Positions 25,482-34,114 of a stretch of 43,933 bases of DNA are shown here, one piece after another. The position numbers and the translations under genes were made by a program. The DNA is from Deltaproteobacteria bacterium RIFCSPLOWO2_12_FULL_60_19. Lineage in GTDB: Bacteria; Desulfobacterota; Binatia; UBA9968. A model generated the notes under the pieces. The model ran no database searches, had not been told where the DNA came from, and saw only the letters and a list, made by a program, of their open reading frames with translations. Location: the NCBI GenBank assembly GCA_001798595.1, contig MGSS01000134.1, forward strand, positions 1 through 43,933. The letters run 5' to 3'. Numbering within the stretch: the first letter of the stretch is position 1; every line of letters begins with the position of its first letter.

Positions 25482-27230
25482 TTAGTGCAAGCGGGCGGCC
25501 GTCGATGTGGTTGCGAGCTGTCGATCCTGCGGCAGCCAGTCCTCCTTGACCTCAGGAGAGCTGTACTCGTAGGCCCCACGGTAAACCACCGGCACGGCGT
25601 CGAAGTTGCCGTGCGGCGGCGGCGAAGCAGCCGTCCACTCCAGCGTGTTGGCCTGCCAGGGATTTTTCTCCGCCCGCTTTTTGGCGAAGAGGCTGCCGAT
25701 GAAGTTTACCAGGAATGGAATCTGCGACAGGCCGAGCAGGAAGGCGCTCACCGTGATGAAGACATTGATCCCCTGGAGGGGCTGGAGAAACTCGTACTGC
25801 ATGGGATTGTAGATGCGCCGCATGTGCCCGCCCACGCCGAGAAAATGCATCGGGAAGAAGGCACAGTTGAAAAAGATGTAGGTGAGGACGAAATGGATCT
25901 TGCCCAGCGGCTCGTTCATCATCCGGCCGAACATCTTGGGAAACCAGTAATAGACGGCGGCAAACAGAGCGAAGATGATTCCCGCCACGACATAGTGGAA
26001 ATGGGCCACGATGTAATAGGTGTCGTGGATAAAAATATCCACCGGCGTGGAGGCCATGAAGATGCCGCTCAGCCCGCCGATTAGAAAGTTGGACACAAAA
26101 CCCAGGGCAAAGAGCATGGGCGAGGTGAAGCGAATGGAGCCGCCCCACAGGGTTCCCAACCAGTTAAAGGTCTTGATCGCCGAGGGAATCGCGATCACCA
26201 TCGTGGACATCATGAAGGCGGTGCCGAGCAGCGGGTTCATGCCGCTTATGAACATGTGATGGCCCCAGACGGTAAATGAGAGAAAAGCGATAGAGATCAT
26301 GGAAAAGGCCATCGCGTGGTAGCCGAAGATCGGCTTGCGCGAAAACGTCGATAGGATGTCGGAAGTCACGCCCATCGCCGGCAAGACCAGGACGTAAACT
26401 TCCGGATGGCCGAAGAACCAGAAGAGGTGCTGCCAGAGTAGAGGCTCCCCGCCTCCTTGAGAAAGAAAGAAGCTGGTGCCGAACATGCGGTCGAAGAGCA
26501 GCATGGCCAGCGCCGTGGTCAGCACCGGCAGCGCGAGCAGCAGCAGGATCGCCGTGATGAACAGCGACCAGATGGTGAGCGGCATGCGGAAATAGGTCAT
26601 GCCGGGCGCGCGCATATTGACGATCGTGGTGATGTAATTGATCGAGCCCATCAACGATGAGATGCCGAGGATGATCAGGCTGATGATCCACAGGTGCTGC
26701 CCCCACTCGACGCCGGTAAAGGCCGCCTGGGCGGAGAGCGGCGCATAGGCCGTCCAACCGGATGCGGCGGGGCCGCCGGGGACGAAGAAGCTTGACAGCA
26801 TCACCACACCGGAGACCGCCCCGACCCAGAAGGAGAGCAGGTTCAGCTTGGGAAACGCCATGTCGCGCGTGCCGATCATCAACGGGATGAGAAAATTGCC
26901 GAAACAGCCCACCATGATCGGCATGACGACGAAGAAGATCATGATGGTCGCGTGCATGGTAAAGAAGGCGTTGTAAGTTTGCGGCGGGAGAATGCCCCCG
27001 TACATGTAAGGCTCCGGCACCCAGCTCATCAAAGGAATCTCAGTTTCGGGCCAGGCAAGCTGCCAGCGCATCATCATCGCCAGAAGTCCGCCGATGATGA
27101 GCATGAACAGGCCGAGAAACAGGAATTGCCGGCCGATCATTTTATGATCCGTGGAAAAAACGTAGGTGCGCCAAAAGCCCAATTCGACGTGGTGAGCATG
27201 GGCGTCGTGCGCGGTTGCTGCTTCACTCAT
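25482..27230 (-). CDS. ctaD: Cytochrome c oxidase subunit I (A1-type)
   Basis: A 582-residue catalytic subunit of an aa3 oxidase. WFFGHPEVYVLVLPAMG contains the CuB ligand His, the cross-linked Tyr and the glutamate of A1-type oxidases. The other CuB ligands are in VWGHHMF, and the heme ligands are in MHATIMIFF and HDTYYIVAHFHYVV. The N-terminal STDHKMIG is typical. It reduces O2 to water and pumps protons. It lies between the subunit II gene and heme A synthase gene. All ligands appear intact. Confidence 0.96.
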   Translation of the reverse strand: MSEAATAHDAHAHHVELGFWRTYVFSTDHKMIGRQFLFLGLFMLIIGGLLAMMMRWQLAWPETEIPLMSWVPEPYMYGGILPPQTYNAFFTMHATIMIFFVVMPIMVGCFGNFLIPLMIGTRDMAFPKLNLLSFWVGAVSGVVMLSSFFVPGGPAASGWTAYAPLSAQAAFTGVEWGQHLWIISLIILGISSLMGSINYITTIVNMRAPGMTYFRMPLTIWSLFITAILLLLALPVLTTALAMLLFDRMFGTSFFLSQGGGEPLLWQHLFWFFGHPEVYVLVLPAMGVTSDILSTFSRKPIFGYHAMAFSMISIAFLSFTVWGHHMFISGMNPLLGTAFMMSTMVIAIPSAIKTFNWLGTLWGGSIRFTSPMLFALGFVSNFLIGGLSGIFMASTPVDIFIHDTYYIVAHFHYVVAGIIFALFAAVYYWFPKMFGRMMNEPLGKIHFVLTYIFFNCAFFPMHFLGVGGHMRRIYNPMQYEFLQPLQGINVFITVSAFLLGLSQIPFLVNFIGSLFAKKRAEKNPWQANTLEWTAASPPPHGNFDAVPVVYRGAYEYSSPEVKEDWLPQDRQLATTSTAARLH

Positions 27231-27241
27231 CTTTCACCTCT

Positions 27242-27334
27242 GTTCGTGGTTCGTGCTCGTTTGTCGTGCTCGTGTTTGGCAAGGGTAGCTCGCGCTCCGT
27301 CTTCACGAACACGAGCCACGATCACGAGCACGGG
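27242..27334. repeat. Imperfect inverted repeat between ctaC and ctaD
   Basis: The 106-bp gap between the subunit II stop and the subunit I start holds two arms made of TCGTG/CACGA units: about 27249-27276 (CGTGCTCGTTTGTCGTGCTC and following) and 27303-27334 (ending CGATCACGAGCACGGG). They are imperfect reverse complements of about 26 bp and could form a stem in the mRNA. No T-tract follows. Confidence 0.6.
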
Positions 27335-27336
27335 AT

Positions 27337-27996
27337 TTACTTCCGGGGCCAGCTCTCTTCCACCCACTTGGCGTACTCCTCGGGCGTGTGCACGTGGAGC
27401 CAGCCGCGCATTCCGGAGTGGCCGAAGCCGCACAACTCGGCGCAGGGCAGCTCGTACTTGCCGGGCTTCACCGCCTGAAACCACACGAGAATATCGCGCC
27501 CGGGAACGGAATCCTGCTTGACGCGCAGGTGGGGCAGAAAAAAGCTGTGGATCACGTCCTTTGACTTGAGGATCACATGGACGACCTTGTTCACCGGGAC
27601 GTAGATGTCGTTCTCGGCTTGAAGATCGTCTTCCGTGCCGAACTTTCCATCGGGGCCGGGATAAAGGATCTCCCAGTTGAATTGCTTGGCGGTCACCTGG
27701 AGCTGAACGTCGGGCGGGGGCGGGTGCGACTTGATTTTTCCCCAGCTCGAGACGCTCGCAAAGGACAAACCGACAAAGACGATCGCCGGGATCACCGTCC
27801 AGGTGATTTCGAGCGCCGTGCTGCCGTGCGTGTAGGTGGCGCGGCGGCCTTCGCGCTGGCGGTACAGGATGAGGAAAAGAATCATCAGCACCGTCACCAG
27901 GATGAAGGCCGCTCCCGTGATGTAGTAGATGACGTAGAAAAGATAGTCGATCTCTCCCCCGAAGGTGGAGACGTTTTCCGGCAACCAACTCATCAT
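27337..27996 (-). CDS. ctaC: Cytochrome c oxidase subunit II
   Basis: A 219-residue protein with two N-terminal helices (FYVIYYITGAAFILVTVLMI and TWTVIPAIVFVGLSFASV) and a periplasmic cupredoxin domain. The CuA site is complete: IHSFFLPHLRVKQD supplies the first His, and CAELCGFGHSGM supplies two Cys, His and Met. QFNWEILYPG is the aromatic electron-entry region. There is no fused cytochrome c domain, so electrons arrive from a separate donor. It is the first gene of the oxidase operon and is divergent from the ArsR-family gene, with 154 bp between them. Confidence 0.95.
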   Translation of the reverse strand: MMSWLPENVSTFGGEIDYLFYVIYYITGAAFILVTVLMILFLILYRQREGRRATYTHGSTALEITWTVIPAIVFVGLSFASVSSWGKIKSHPPPPDVQLQVTAKQFNWEILYPGPDGKFGTEDDLQAENDIYVPVNKVVHVILKSKDVIHSFFLPHLRVKQDSVPGRDILVWFQAVKPGKYELPCAELCGFGHSGMRGWLHVHTPEEYAKWVEESWPRK

Positions 27997-28150
27997 AGGA
28001 ACAAAATTTCCTTTGCTGGTTTTCTGTTTTTGTTCTTGCTAACACAGCCCTATGCCCTTTGCAAGGGCGAAGGCGTCTTGTCGCCGTCGCAGACCTCCTC
28101 AAAGACCCCGGCTTGAGCCTTCCTGAATATCGTGATAATCATATATAACT

Positions 28151-28501
28151 ATGGCTGAGTCCCATCCAGGCCAGCTCCAGGTTTTTAAGGCCGAATTCTT
28201 CAAAGCGCTGGCCCACCCGCTGCGCATCCGCATCCTCGAACTCCTGCTCGAGGACGAACAGAGCGTCCAGGAGCTCCAGCGCTCGCTCGGCGCAGAGCAG
28301 CCGATCGTCTCGCAGCAACTGGCGATTCTCCGCGCCAAAAACATCGTCGAACCCCGCAAGCACGGCACGACGGTGCGTTATGCGGTCCGCGATCGAGCCC
28401 TCGGAGAATTGCTAAGCGTGGCGCGAAAGATTTTCAACAACCACCTCGCGGGCACCCAAACCATGCTGCGCGAGCTGGCGCGAGAGAGCCGCAGGCGATA
28501 A
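28151..28501 (+). CDS. ArsR-family transcriptional regulator
   Basis: A 116-residue winged-helix protein: FFKALAHPLRIRILELLLEDE, then SVQELQRSLGAEQPIVSQQLAILRAKNIVEPRKHGTTVRY with the recognition helix. It has no cysteine, so the ELCVCD metal site of arsenic/cadmium sensors is absent and another signal is likely. Its TAA is followed at once by the ATG of the NuoB-like gene (TAAATG), so it belongs to the hydrogenase-4-like operon. A weak -10-like GATAAT at 28134-28139 lies only 11 bases upstream of the ATG and no Shine-Dalgarno is visible, so the mRNA may be nearly leaderless. It may control this operon, the divergent oxidase operon, or both. Confidence 0.85.
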   Translation: MAESHPGQLQVFKAEFFKALAHPLRIRILELLLEDEQSVQELQRSLGAEQPIVSQQLAILRAKNIVEPRKHGTTVRYAVRDRALGELLSVARKIFNNHLAGTQTMLRELARESRRR

Positions 28502-29014
28502 ATGCGCTTGTTTTCCAAAATCCTGAGCGTCGGCATCGTCACCGAACCTCTCGATAACGGCGGAGAAGAGGTAGAGCTCGCCCGGCAGGTGGCCGCGAAA
28601 ACTCAGAAACTTCTGGGCCGCGCCGTCGGCATCCGGGAGGTCGACGCCGGCTCCTGTAACGGGTGTGAGATCGAGATCACGGGCCTGACAAGCCCGATCT
28701 ACGATCTGGAACGCTTCGGCCTGTGCTTCGTCGCCTCCCCGCGTCACGCGGACATGCTGCTGGTTACGGGGCCGGTCACGCGCAACATGGAAGTTCCGCT
28801 GCGCAAGACCTACGAAGCCACGCCGGATCCGAAGCTCGTCGTCGCCGTGGGCGACTGCGCGAAAACCTGCGGCGTGTTTCAAGGGAGCTATGCGGTCGTA
28901 GGCAGCGTAGACGCAGTTATTCCCGTGGATGTCTTCGTCCACGGCTGCCCGCCGGAACCAAGCGACATCCTGCGCGGCATCCTGGCGGCGCTCGATCGGT
29001 TGCCGCCAAAGTGA
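28502..29014 (+). CDS. NuoB/HyfI-like [4Fe-4S] subunit of an Ehr-type complex
   Basis: A 170-residue protein of the complex I NuoB / hydrogenase small-subunit family. The cluster ligands appear as C52 and C55 (GSCNGCE), C119 or C123 (GDCAKTCG) and C149 (HGCPPEP), so the proximal (N2-type) [4Fe-4S] cluster should form. It would sit at the interface with the NuoCD-like subunit encoded at the end of the operon. It is unusual in that this subunit gene comes first, before the membrane genes. The stop overlaps the GTG start of the next gene (GTGA). Confidence 0.88.
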   Translation: MRLFSKILSVGIVTEPLDNGGEEVELARQVAAKTQKLLGRAVGIREVDAGSCNGCEIEITGLTSPIYDLERFGLCFVASPRHADMLLVTGPVTRNMEVPLRKTYEATPDPKLVVAVGDCAKTCGVFQGSYAVVGSVDAVIPVDVFVHGCPPEPSDILRGILAALDRLPPK

Positions 29015-31047
29015 ATCCGGACATGACGCTCATGGGAACTTTAGTGACCGGCGCCATCGTGTGTTATCTCGCGGGCGCGCTTGCCGCGCTCTTGGGCAAC
29101 GACCGATGGGGACGGATTCTCGGCGCTTGGGGCGCGGCTTCGGGCGCTGCGATCTCTCTCTCACTGGGAATGGTCGCACTCGCGAGCGGCTCGGTTTTTT
29201 CCGCCGTCTTCGATTTTCCTTCACTAACCGGATTCGCGCTCCGCATCGATGGGCTGAGCGCGCCGTTTCTCATTTTGACCGGGCTGGTCGGCGCGGCTTC
29301 GTCGGTTTACGGCGCCGGGTACTCCGCGGCATACACAGGCGTTTATTCGCTGCGCAAGCTCGGCGCATTGTTCAATCTCTTGTTGCTCACGCTCACGCTC
29401 CAGGTCATGGCGGACAACGCGCTGACGTTTCTCCTGCTGTGGGAAGCCATGTCGCTCGTGGCTTATCTATTGGTGCTGACGGAGCATCGCGAGCCCGCGA
29501 CCGTCCGGGCGGCGAACTGGTATCTCGCCATTACGCACGTCGGCTTTGCCGCGTTGCTGGCCATGTTTTTTTTGCTTTCAGCCGGCGATCTGAGCACGGC
29601 GTTCGATACGTTGCGCGCCAACGCGCCCGTCCCGACGCAGCGCAACGCGATTTTTATTCTCGCGCTGCTCGGATTCAGCGCCAAAGCCGGCTTGATTCCG
29701 CTTCACGTTTGGCTGCCGATGGCGCACCCCGTGGCGCCGAGCCACGTCTCCGCGCTCCTGTCGGGCGTTGTCATCAAGATGGGGGTTTACGGCTTTTGCC
29801 GGATCGTGCTCGATCTCATGAGCGGCGGGCCGGCCTGGTGGGGCGGTCTCGCGCTCGCGTTGGGAGTCGCCTCGGCCCTCTTCGGCGTCCTCTATGCATT
29901 GATGGAGCACGATCTCAAACGCCTGCTCGCGTATCACTCGGTGGAGAACATCGGCATCATCTTCATCGGCATCGGCGCCGGATTAATGTTCCAGAGTTAC
30001 GGATTGATGAGCTTGGCTGCCCTCGGTTTCGTTGCGGCTTTGTATCACACGATCAATCACGCGTGCTTCAAAGGGCTGCTCTTTCTCGGCGCGGGCTCGG
30101 TGCTCCACGCGACGCACACCCGAAACATGGAAGAGATGGGCGGCCTTATCAAGAAGATGCCGCGGACCGCGCTCATGTTTCTGATCGGCGCCGCGTCGAT
30201 CTCGGCGCTACCGCCGCTGAACGGATTCGCCTCCGAATGGCTCATCTTCCAGACCCTGCTGGGCGGTTCCCATATCCCGGAACCTGCGGTCGCTCTAATG
30301 ATACCGATCGCGGTCGCCCTGCTCGCCCTCTCGGGCGGTCTCGCCATGGCGTGTTTCGTAAAGGCATTCGGCATCACATTCCTTGCGATCGCTCGCTCCC
30401 CAGCGGCGGAGAAAGCGCATGAAGCTCCTCTCTCGATGCAGGCGGGCATGGGAATCCTCGGTCTCGCCTGCATCGGGCTCGGATTGACTCCTTTCTTTGT
30501 TGTTCCCGTGTTGGGCCGCGCGCTTGCGGGACTTGATAGGCTCGCTTGGGAAACGACGGTCTTTTCGCTGACGCTCCCGCTCAATACTCCAGCGACGTTC
30601 GGCTCCATGTCTTCTCCGTTGTTAGCGGCCGGATTGCTGATCCTGTTGGGGCTCATCCCACTCGCTCTGTGGGTGATCGGCGCAAATCGTCGAACTCGCG
30701 TCGGGGACACATGGGGATGCGGCAGGATCGCGCAGACGCCGCGGATGCAGTATACGGCGACGGCGTTCGCCGAGCCGCTTCGGCGCGTCTTTGCAGAACT
30801 CTATCGACCCACGAAAGATCTCTCGATCGATTTTCATCCGGAGTCTAAATACTTTGTCCAATCCATCGAGTATCAGAGTGAAATTCATCCTTGGTTTGAA
30901 AAGCTGCTCTATCAACCGCTGATCGGAATTTTTCATAGGATCGCCGATCGTGTCCGCTGGATACAAGCCGGCTGGCTGGGTCTCTACCTGACCTACATGC
31001 TCGTCGGTCTTATCGCGTTGCTGGTTCTTGCCTGGTGGACGCCATGA
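29011..31047 (+). CDS. hyfB: HyfB-like proton-translocating membrane subunit
   Basis: A 678-residue polytopic protein of the NuoL/Mrp antiporter family in its hydrogenase-4 subunit B form. The core includes NALTFLLLWEAMSLVAYLLVL, GLIPLHVWLPMAHPVAPSHVSALLSGVVIK and KRLLAYHSVENIGIIFIGIG, and the chain ends in an extra membrane helix (YLTYMLVGLIALLVLAWW). The GTG at 29011 overlaps the preceding stop by four bases; ATGs at 29023 or 29032 are alternatives. Length matches HyfB/HycC. It should move protons or sodium ions in response to redox chemistry in the peripheral arm. Confidence 0.9.
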   Translation: MNPDMTLMGTLVTGAIVCYLAGALAALLGNDRWGRILGAWGAASGAAISLSLGMVALASGSVFSAVFDFPSLTGFALRIDGLSAPFLILTGLVGAASSVYGAGYSAAYTGVYSLRKLGALFNLLLLTLTLQVMADNALTFLLLWEAMSLVAYLLVLTEHREPATVRAANWYLAITHVGFAALLAMFFLLSAGDLSTAFDTLRANAPVPTQRNAIFILALLGFSAKAGLIPLHVWLPMAHPVAPSHVSALLSGVVIKMGVYGFCRIVLDLMSGGPAWWGGLALALGVASALFGVLYALMEHDLKRLLAYHSVENIGIIFIGIGAGLMFQSYGLMSLAALGFVAALYHTINHACFKGLLFLGAGSVLHATHTRNMEEMGGLIKKMPRTALMFLIGAASISALPPLNGFASEWLIFQTLLGGSHIPEPAVALMIPIAVALLALSGGLAMACFVKAFGITFLAIARSPAAEKAHEAPLSMQAGMGILGLACIGLGLTPFFVVPVLGRALAGLDRLAWETTVFSLTLPLNTPATFGSMSSPLLAAGLLILLGLIPLALWVIGANRRTRVGDTWGCGRIAQTPRMQYTATAFAEPLRRVFAELYRPTKDLSIDFHPESKYFVQSIEYQSEIHPWFEKLLYQPLIGIFHRIADRVRWIQAGWLGLYLTYMLVGLIALLVLAWWTP

Positions 31048-31985
31048 GCGCATGGTTCGTCGAGATTTTTCAGGTCGTGTTCGTCGTTGCCCTTGCGCCG
31101 GGCCTGGTGGGTTTGATCCGCTGGATCAAGGCGAGGCTGCAGAGCCGGTTGGGCGCGCCGCCGGGGCAGCCGTACCGAGAGCTCGGGAAACTCTTTCACA
31201 AGGAAGCCGTTGTCTCAAAAAATGCGTCGTGGATTTTTCGCTTTGCGCCTTACGCCGTCTCCGCGAGCACTCTGGCCATCGCTTTTCTCGTCCCTGTGCT
31301 CGTGGTGCCGCGCCGTTTAGATATGGTGGGGGACCTGTTCGTGGTCGTCTACCTGCTCTTGCTGGGGACTTTTTGGTTGGCGCTGGCGGGCTTGGATCCC
31401 GGCTCGGCCTTCGGCGGCATGGGGTCGAGCCGTGAAGTGACCGTCGCCGCGCTCGCCGAGCCGACCACCGCGACGGCAATATTTTCGTTGGCGCTTGGGG
31501 CGGGCTCGACTAATCTCGGAGCGATCGTCGCCGCGGCGCTGAACGATCCCTGGACGGTATTGACGCCGGGACATCTGCTGGCTTTTGCCGCGCTTTTTAT
31601 CGTCGCCATCGCCGAGACGGGCCGCCTCCCCGTCGACAACCCGTCCACGCACCTTGAACTGACCATGATTCACGAGGCGATGATCCTCGAATACTCGGGG
31701 AGATATCTCGCTCTGCTCGAATGGGCGGCCTGGTTGAAACTCTTCGTCTTTCTCTCGCTGCTCGCCAATCTCTTCTTTCCCTGGGGCATTGCAACAACGC
31801 TCACGCCGGGCGCGCTTTCCTGGGCGATCGTCACGTTGCTGGTGAAGCTTGCGCTTCTCGCTGTCGTGATCGCCGTGATGGAAACTCGCGTGGCCAAACT
31901 GCGCCTGTTCAGAGTGCCGGAGCTGCTCACCGCTTCATTCGTGCTGGCCTTGCTTGCGATCACATCGTCGTTTCTCTTGAGGTAA
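31044..31985 (+). CDS. hyfC: HyfC-like (NuoH-type) membrane subunit
   Basis: A 313-residue membrane protein of the NuoH/HycD/HyfC family, with about eight helices. ARLQSRLGAPPGQPYRELGKLFHKEAV is the conserved cytoplasmic loop. AIAETGRLPVDNPSTHLELTMIHEAMILEYSGR matches the E-rich loop that links the membrane arm to the peripheral arm. The ATG overlaps the preceding stop (ATGA). It couples the redox module to the ion-pumping subunits. The acidic residues expected in the coupling channel are present. Confidence 0.92.
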   Translation: MSAWFVEIFQVVFVVALAPGLVGLIRWIKARLQSRLGAPPGQPYRELGKLFHKEAVVSKNASWIFRFAPYAVSASTLAIAFLVPVLVVPRRLDMVGDLFVVVYLLLLGTFWLALAGLDPGSAFGGMGSSREVTVAALAEPTTATAIFSLALGAGSTNLGAIVAAALNDPWTVLTPGHLLAFAALFIVAIAETGRLPVDNPSTHLELTMIHEAMILEYSGRYLALLEWAAWLKLFVFLSLLANLFFPWGIATTLTPGALSWAIVTLLVKLALLAVVIAVMETRVAKLRLFRVPELLTASFVLALLAITSSFLLR

Positions 31986-31988
31986 GAC

Positions 31989-32645
31989 ATGAGCTCGCTT
32001 TTTTCACAGTTGGCCGTGCTGGGATCGAGCCTCACGCTGATTTTCGCGCTCATGCTGTTGTGGCATCGCAGTGTCGATGCTTACACCACCGCCTTCGCCT
32101 GGCAATCGGTGGTTTTGGCGGGGATCGTGGCAGTGGTCGCCTACTTTGAGCGCGATCCGGAGCTGTACTTTGTCGCCGCGATGCTTCTGTTGTTGAAGGG
32201 CTGGCTCATTCCCCGGCTCTTGCGCCGAATGGAAGGGCCGTTCGGCGCCGAGCAGGAGCTCCAGCCCTACGTCAATACCGCGACCTCGCTGCTCATCTCC
32301 GGTTTGCTCGTATTGTTCGCCTACGCGGTGTGCCGCCCGCTGGTCGCGCTCAGCCACCTCCCGACCCGCGCGGGCATGCCCCTGGCCCTCGGCCTGATCT
32401 TCGTCAGCCTCTTTGTGATCGCCAGCCGGAAGAAAGCGCTGACGCAGGTGATTGGGTTCCTCATGTTGGAGAACGGCATCGCCCTGCTCGCGGTCCTGGG
32501 AACTTACGGAATTCCCCTCGTGGTCGAGATCGGCGTCTTTCTGGATCTGCTCCTCGGCTTCATGGTGATGCAACTGTTTGTCTATCGCATCCACGAGACC
32601 TTCGAGAGCCTCGACGTGGAGCAGCTCGGACGGCTGAAACATTGA
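31989..32645 (+). CDS. hyfE: HyfE-like membrane subunit
   Basis: A 218-residue protein with six to seven hydrophobic helices. DPELYFVAAMLLLLKGWLIPRLL, then FVIASRKKALTQVIGFLMLENGIALLA and EIGVFLDLLLGFMVMQLFVYRI, match the hydrogenase-4 subunit E family, whose second half resembles NuoK. It follows the HyfC gene by three bases. HyfE is present in hydrogenase-4 and Ehr complexes but absent from formate hydrogenlyase-1, so it helps to classify this operon. Confidence 0.9.
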   Translation: MSSLFSQLAVLGSSLTLIFALMLLWHRSVDAYTTAFAWQSVVLAGIVAVVAYFERDPELYFVAAMLLLLKGWLIPRLLRRMEGPFGAEQELQPYVNTATSLLISGLLVLFAYAVCRPLVALSHLPTRAGMPLALGLIFVSLFVIASRKKALTQVIGFLMLENGIALLAVLGTYGIPLVVEIGVFLDLLLGFMVMQLFVYRIHETFESLDVEQLGRLKH

Positions 32646-32659
32646 TCGGAGACGGCTGA

Positions 32660-34114
32660 ATGATTTTCGTTCTGCTTTTGCTCACGCCGCTTTTAGCGGC
32701 CGCAACCGCCGCGCTGGTGAGGCCGTACCGCCTCTGGGTCGGTTGGGTAACCACGGTGTTGTCCTTCGCTCCTCTCGGCGCGGCGCTGTGGCTCTCGGCG
32801 CGCGTGCTGGAGGGAGAAGTTTTGACGTGGGGTCCGGGAGAATTTTTGAGAGCCGACGCGCTTTCGGCTCTTCTCGCTCTCTGCGTCAGCTTTGTCGCCG
32901 CGCTGGCGGCGTGGCTCGGCCCGGGATTGGCTGTCGAAGACGGCTACGACGCCGCAGAGCGCAGGAGCTATCGCGTGTTCTCGAACTTGTTTGCGTTCAC
33001 CATGCTCCTGGCAGTAACCGCGCACAACGTGGGCGTGATGTGGGTGGCGGTCGAGGCAACGACGATCACATCGGCGATGCTCGTTCCGCTCCACGTGACG
33101 AAGGCTTCGGTGGAAGCGTCGTGGAAGTACATCCTGATCGGCTCGGTCGGGATCGCCCTGGCATTCGTGGGAACGGTGCTGGCCTATTTCGACTTCGTCA
33201 ACCTGGCCGGCGAACAGGCTTCCGCGCTCAACTGGACATCCCTCCTCGCATCCGCACCGTCGCTGCATCGCGAGGTTCTCAAACTTGCGTTTGTCTTTAT
33301 TCTGATCGGTTACGGCACCAAGGCTGGTCTCGCGCCCATGCACACGTGGCTGCCGGACGCCCATTCCGAGTCGCCGTCGGCGCTCTCCGCGATGATGTCC
33401 GGCGTGCTGCTGGCCGTGGCCATCTACGCGATTGTCCGCTGGAAGATCGTCGTCGATGCGGCCGTGGGACCGGCGTTTACGGATCGGCTTTTGATCGCGC
33501 TGAGTCTGTTATCGCTCACCATCGCGGCATTCAGCCTGCTCGGCCAACGCAATTACAAGCGGATGCTGGCGTACTCGAGTATCGAACACACGGGCCTCAC
33601 TTGCCTGGGATTGGCGCTCGGTCCGCTGGGAGTGTTCGCCGCCATGCTTCATATGGTCAATCATTCGGTGACGAAGTCGATGATGTTCCTGCTCGCCGGT
33701 CGGATCCAACAGCGCTATCGGTCGACAGAGATCGTCGAGGTGCCCGGTCTGATCCGGACCATGCCGGTCACGGCGGGTTGCTTCGCCGCGGGAATGTTCG
33801 CGATCGCGGGGCTCCCGCCGTTCGGTCTTTTTATTTCCGAATTTGCCCTGGTGCGCGCGGGTTTTACCGCCGGGCGGGCGTGGCTCATGGGCGCGGTGCT
33901 CGCGCTGCTCGTGGTGGCCTTCATCGCGCTCGTCACCCATCTGAACCGGATGCTCTACGGCACACCGCCCAAGTCGACTTCCGTGGGCGAACACACTCCC
34001 TGGGCGCTCGCGCCCATAGGATTGTGCGTCGTGATTCTCGTGATTCTCGGATTGGCGTTGCCCGCGCCGGTCAGCCGGCTGCTGAATAAAGTCGTGGAGA
34101 TCGCCGCGCCATGA
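32660..34114 (+). CDS. hyfF: HyfF-like proton-translocating membrane subunit
   Basis: A 484-residue polytopic protein of the NuoL/M/N family in its hydrogenase-4 subunit F form. Key segments are VMWVAVEATTITSAMLVPLHVTKASVEASWKYIL (with the Glu and Lys of the antiporter motif), TKAGLAPMHTWLPDAHSESPSALSAMMSGVLL and YKRMLAYSSIEHTGLTCLGL. It ends four bases into the next gene (ATGA overlap). With HyfB it gives the complex two antiporter-like subunits. Confidence 0.92.
   Translation: MIFVLLLLTPLLAAATAALVRPYRLWVGWVTTVLSFAPLGAALWLSARVLEGEVLTWGPGEFLRADALSALLALCVSFVAALAAWLGPGLAVEDGYDAAERRSYRVFSNLFAFTMLLAVTAHNVGVMWVAVEATTITSAMLVPLHVTKASVEASWKYILIGSVGIALAFVGTVLAYFDFVNLAGEQASALNWTSLLASAPSLHREVLKLAFVFILIGYGTKAGLAPMHTWLPDAHSESPSALSAMMSGVLLAVAIYAIVRWKIVVDAAVGPAFTDRLLIALSLLSLTIAAFSLLGQRNYKRMLAYSSIEHTGLTCLGLALGPLGVFAAMLHMVNHSVTKSMMFLLAGRIQQRYRSTEIVEVPGLIRTMPVTAGCFAAGMFAIAGLPPFGLFISEFALVRAGFTAGRAWLMGAVLALLVVAFIALVTHLNRMLYGTPPKSTSVGEHTPWALAPIGLCVVILVILGLALPAPVSRLLNKVVEIAAP

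Noticed and set aside
29578-30710. Minus-strand open frames opposite HyfB
   Set aside because: No family features and fully antisense to a conserved gene.
32743-34089. 448-codon plus-strand open frame inside the HyfF gene
   Set aside because: Arg/Gly-rich shadow in the +2 frame of a clear NuoL/M-family gene; a by-product of high G+C.
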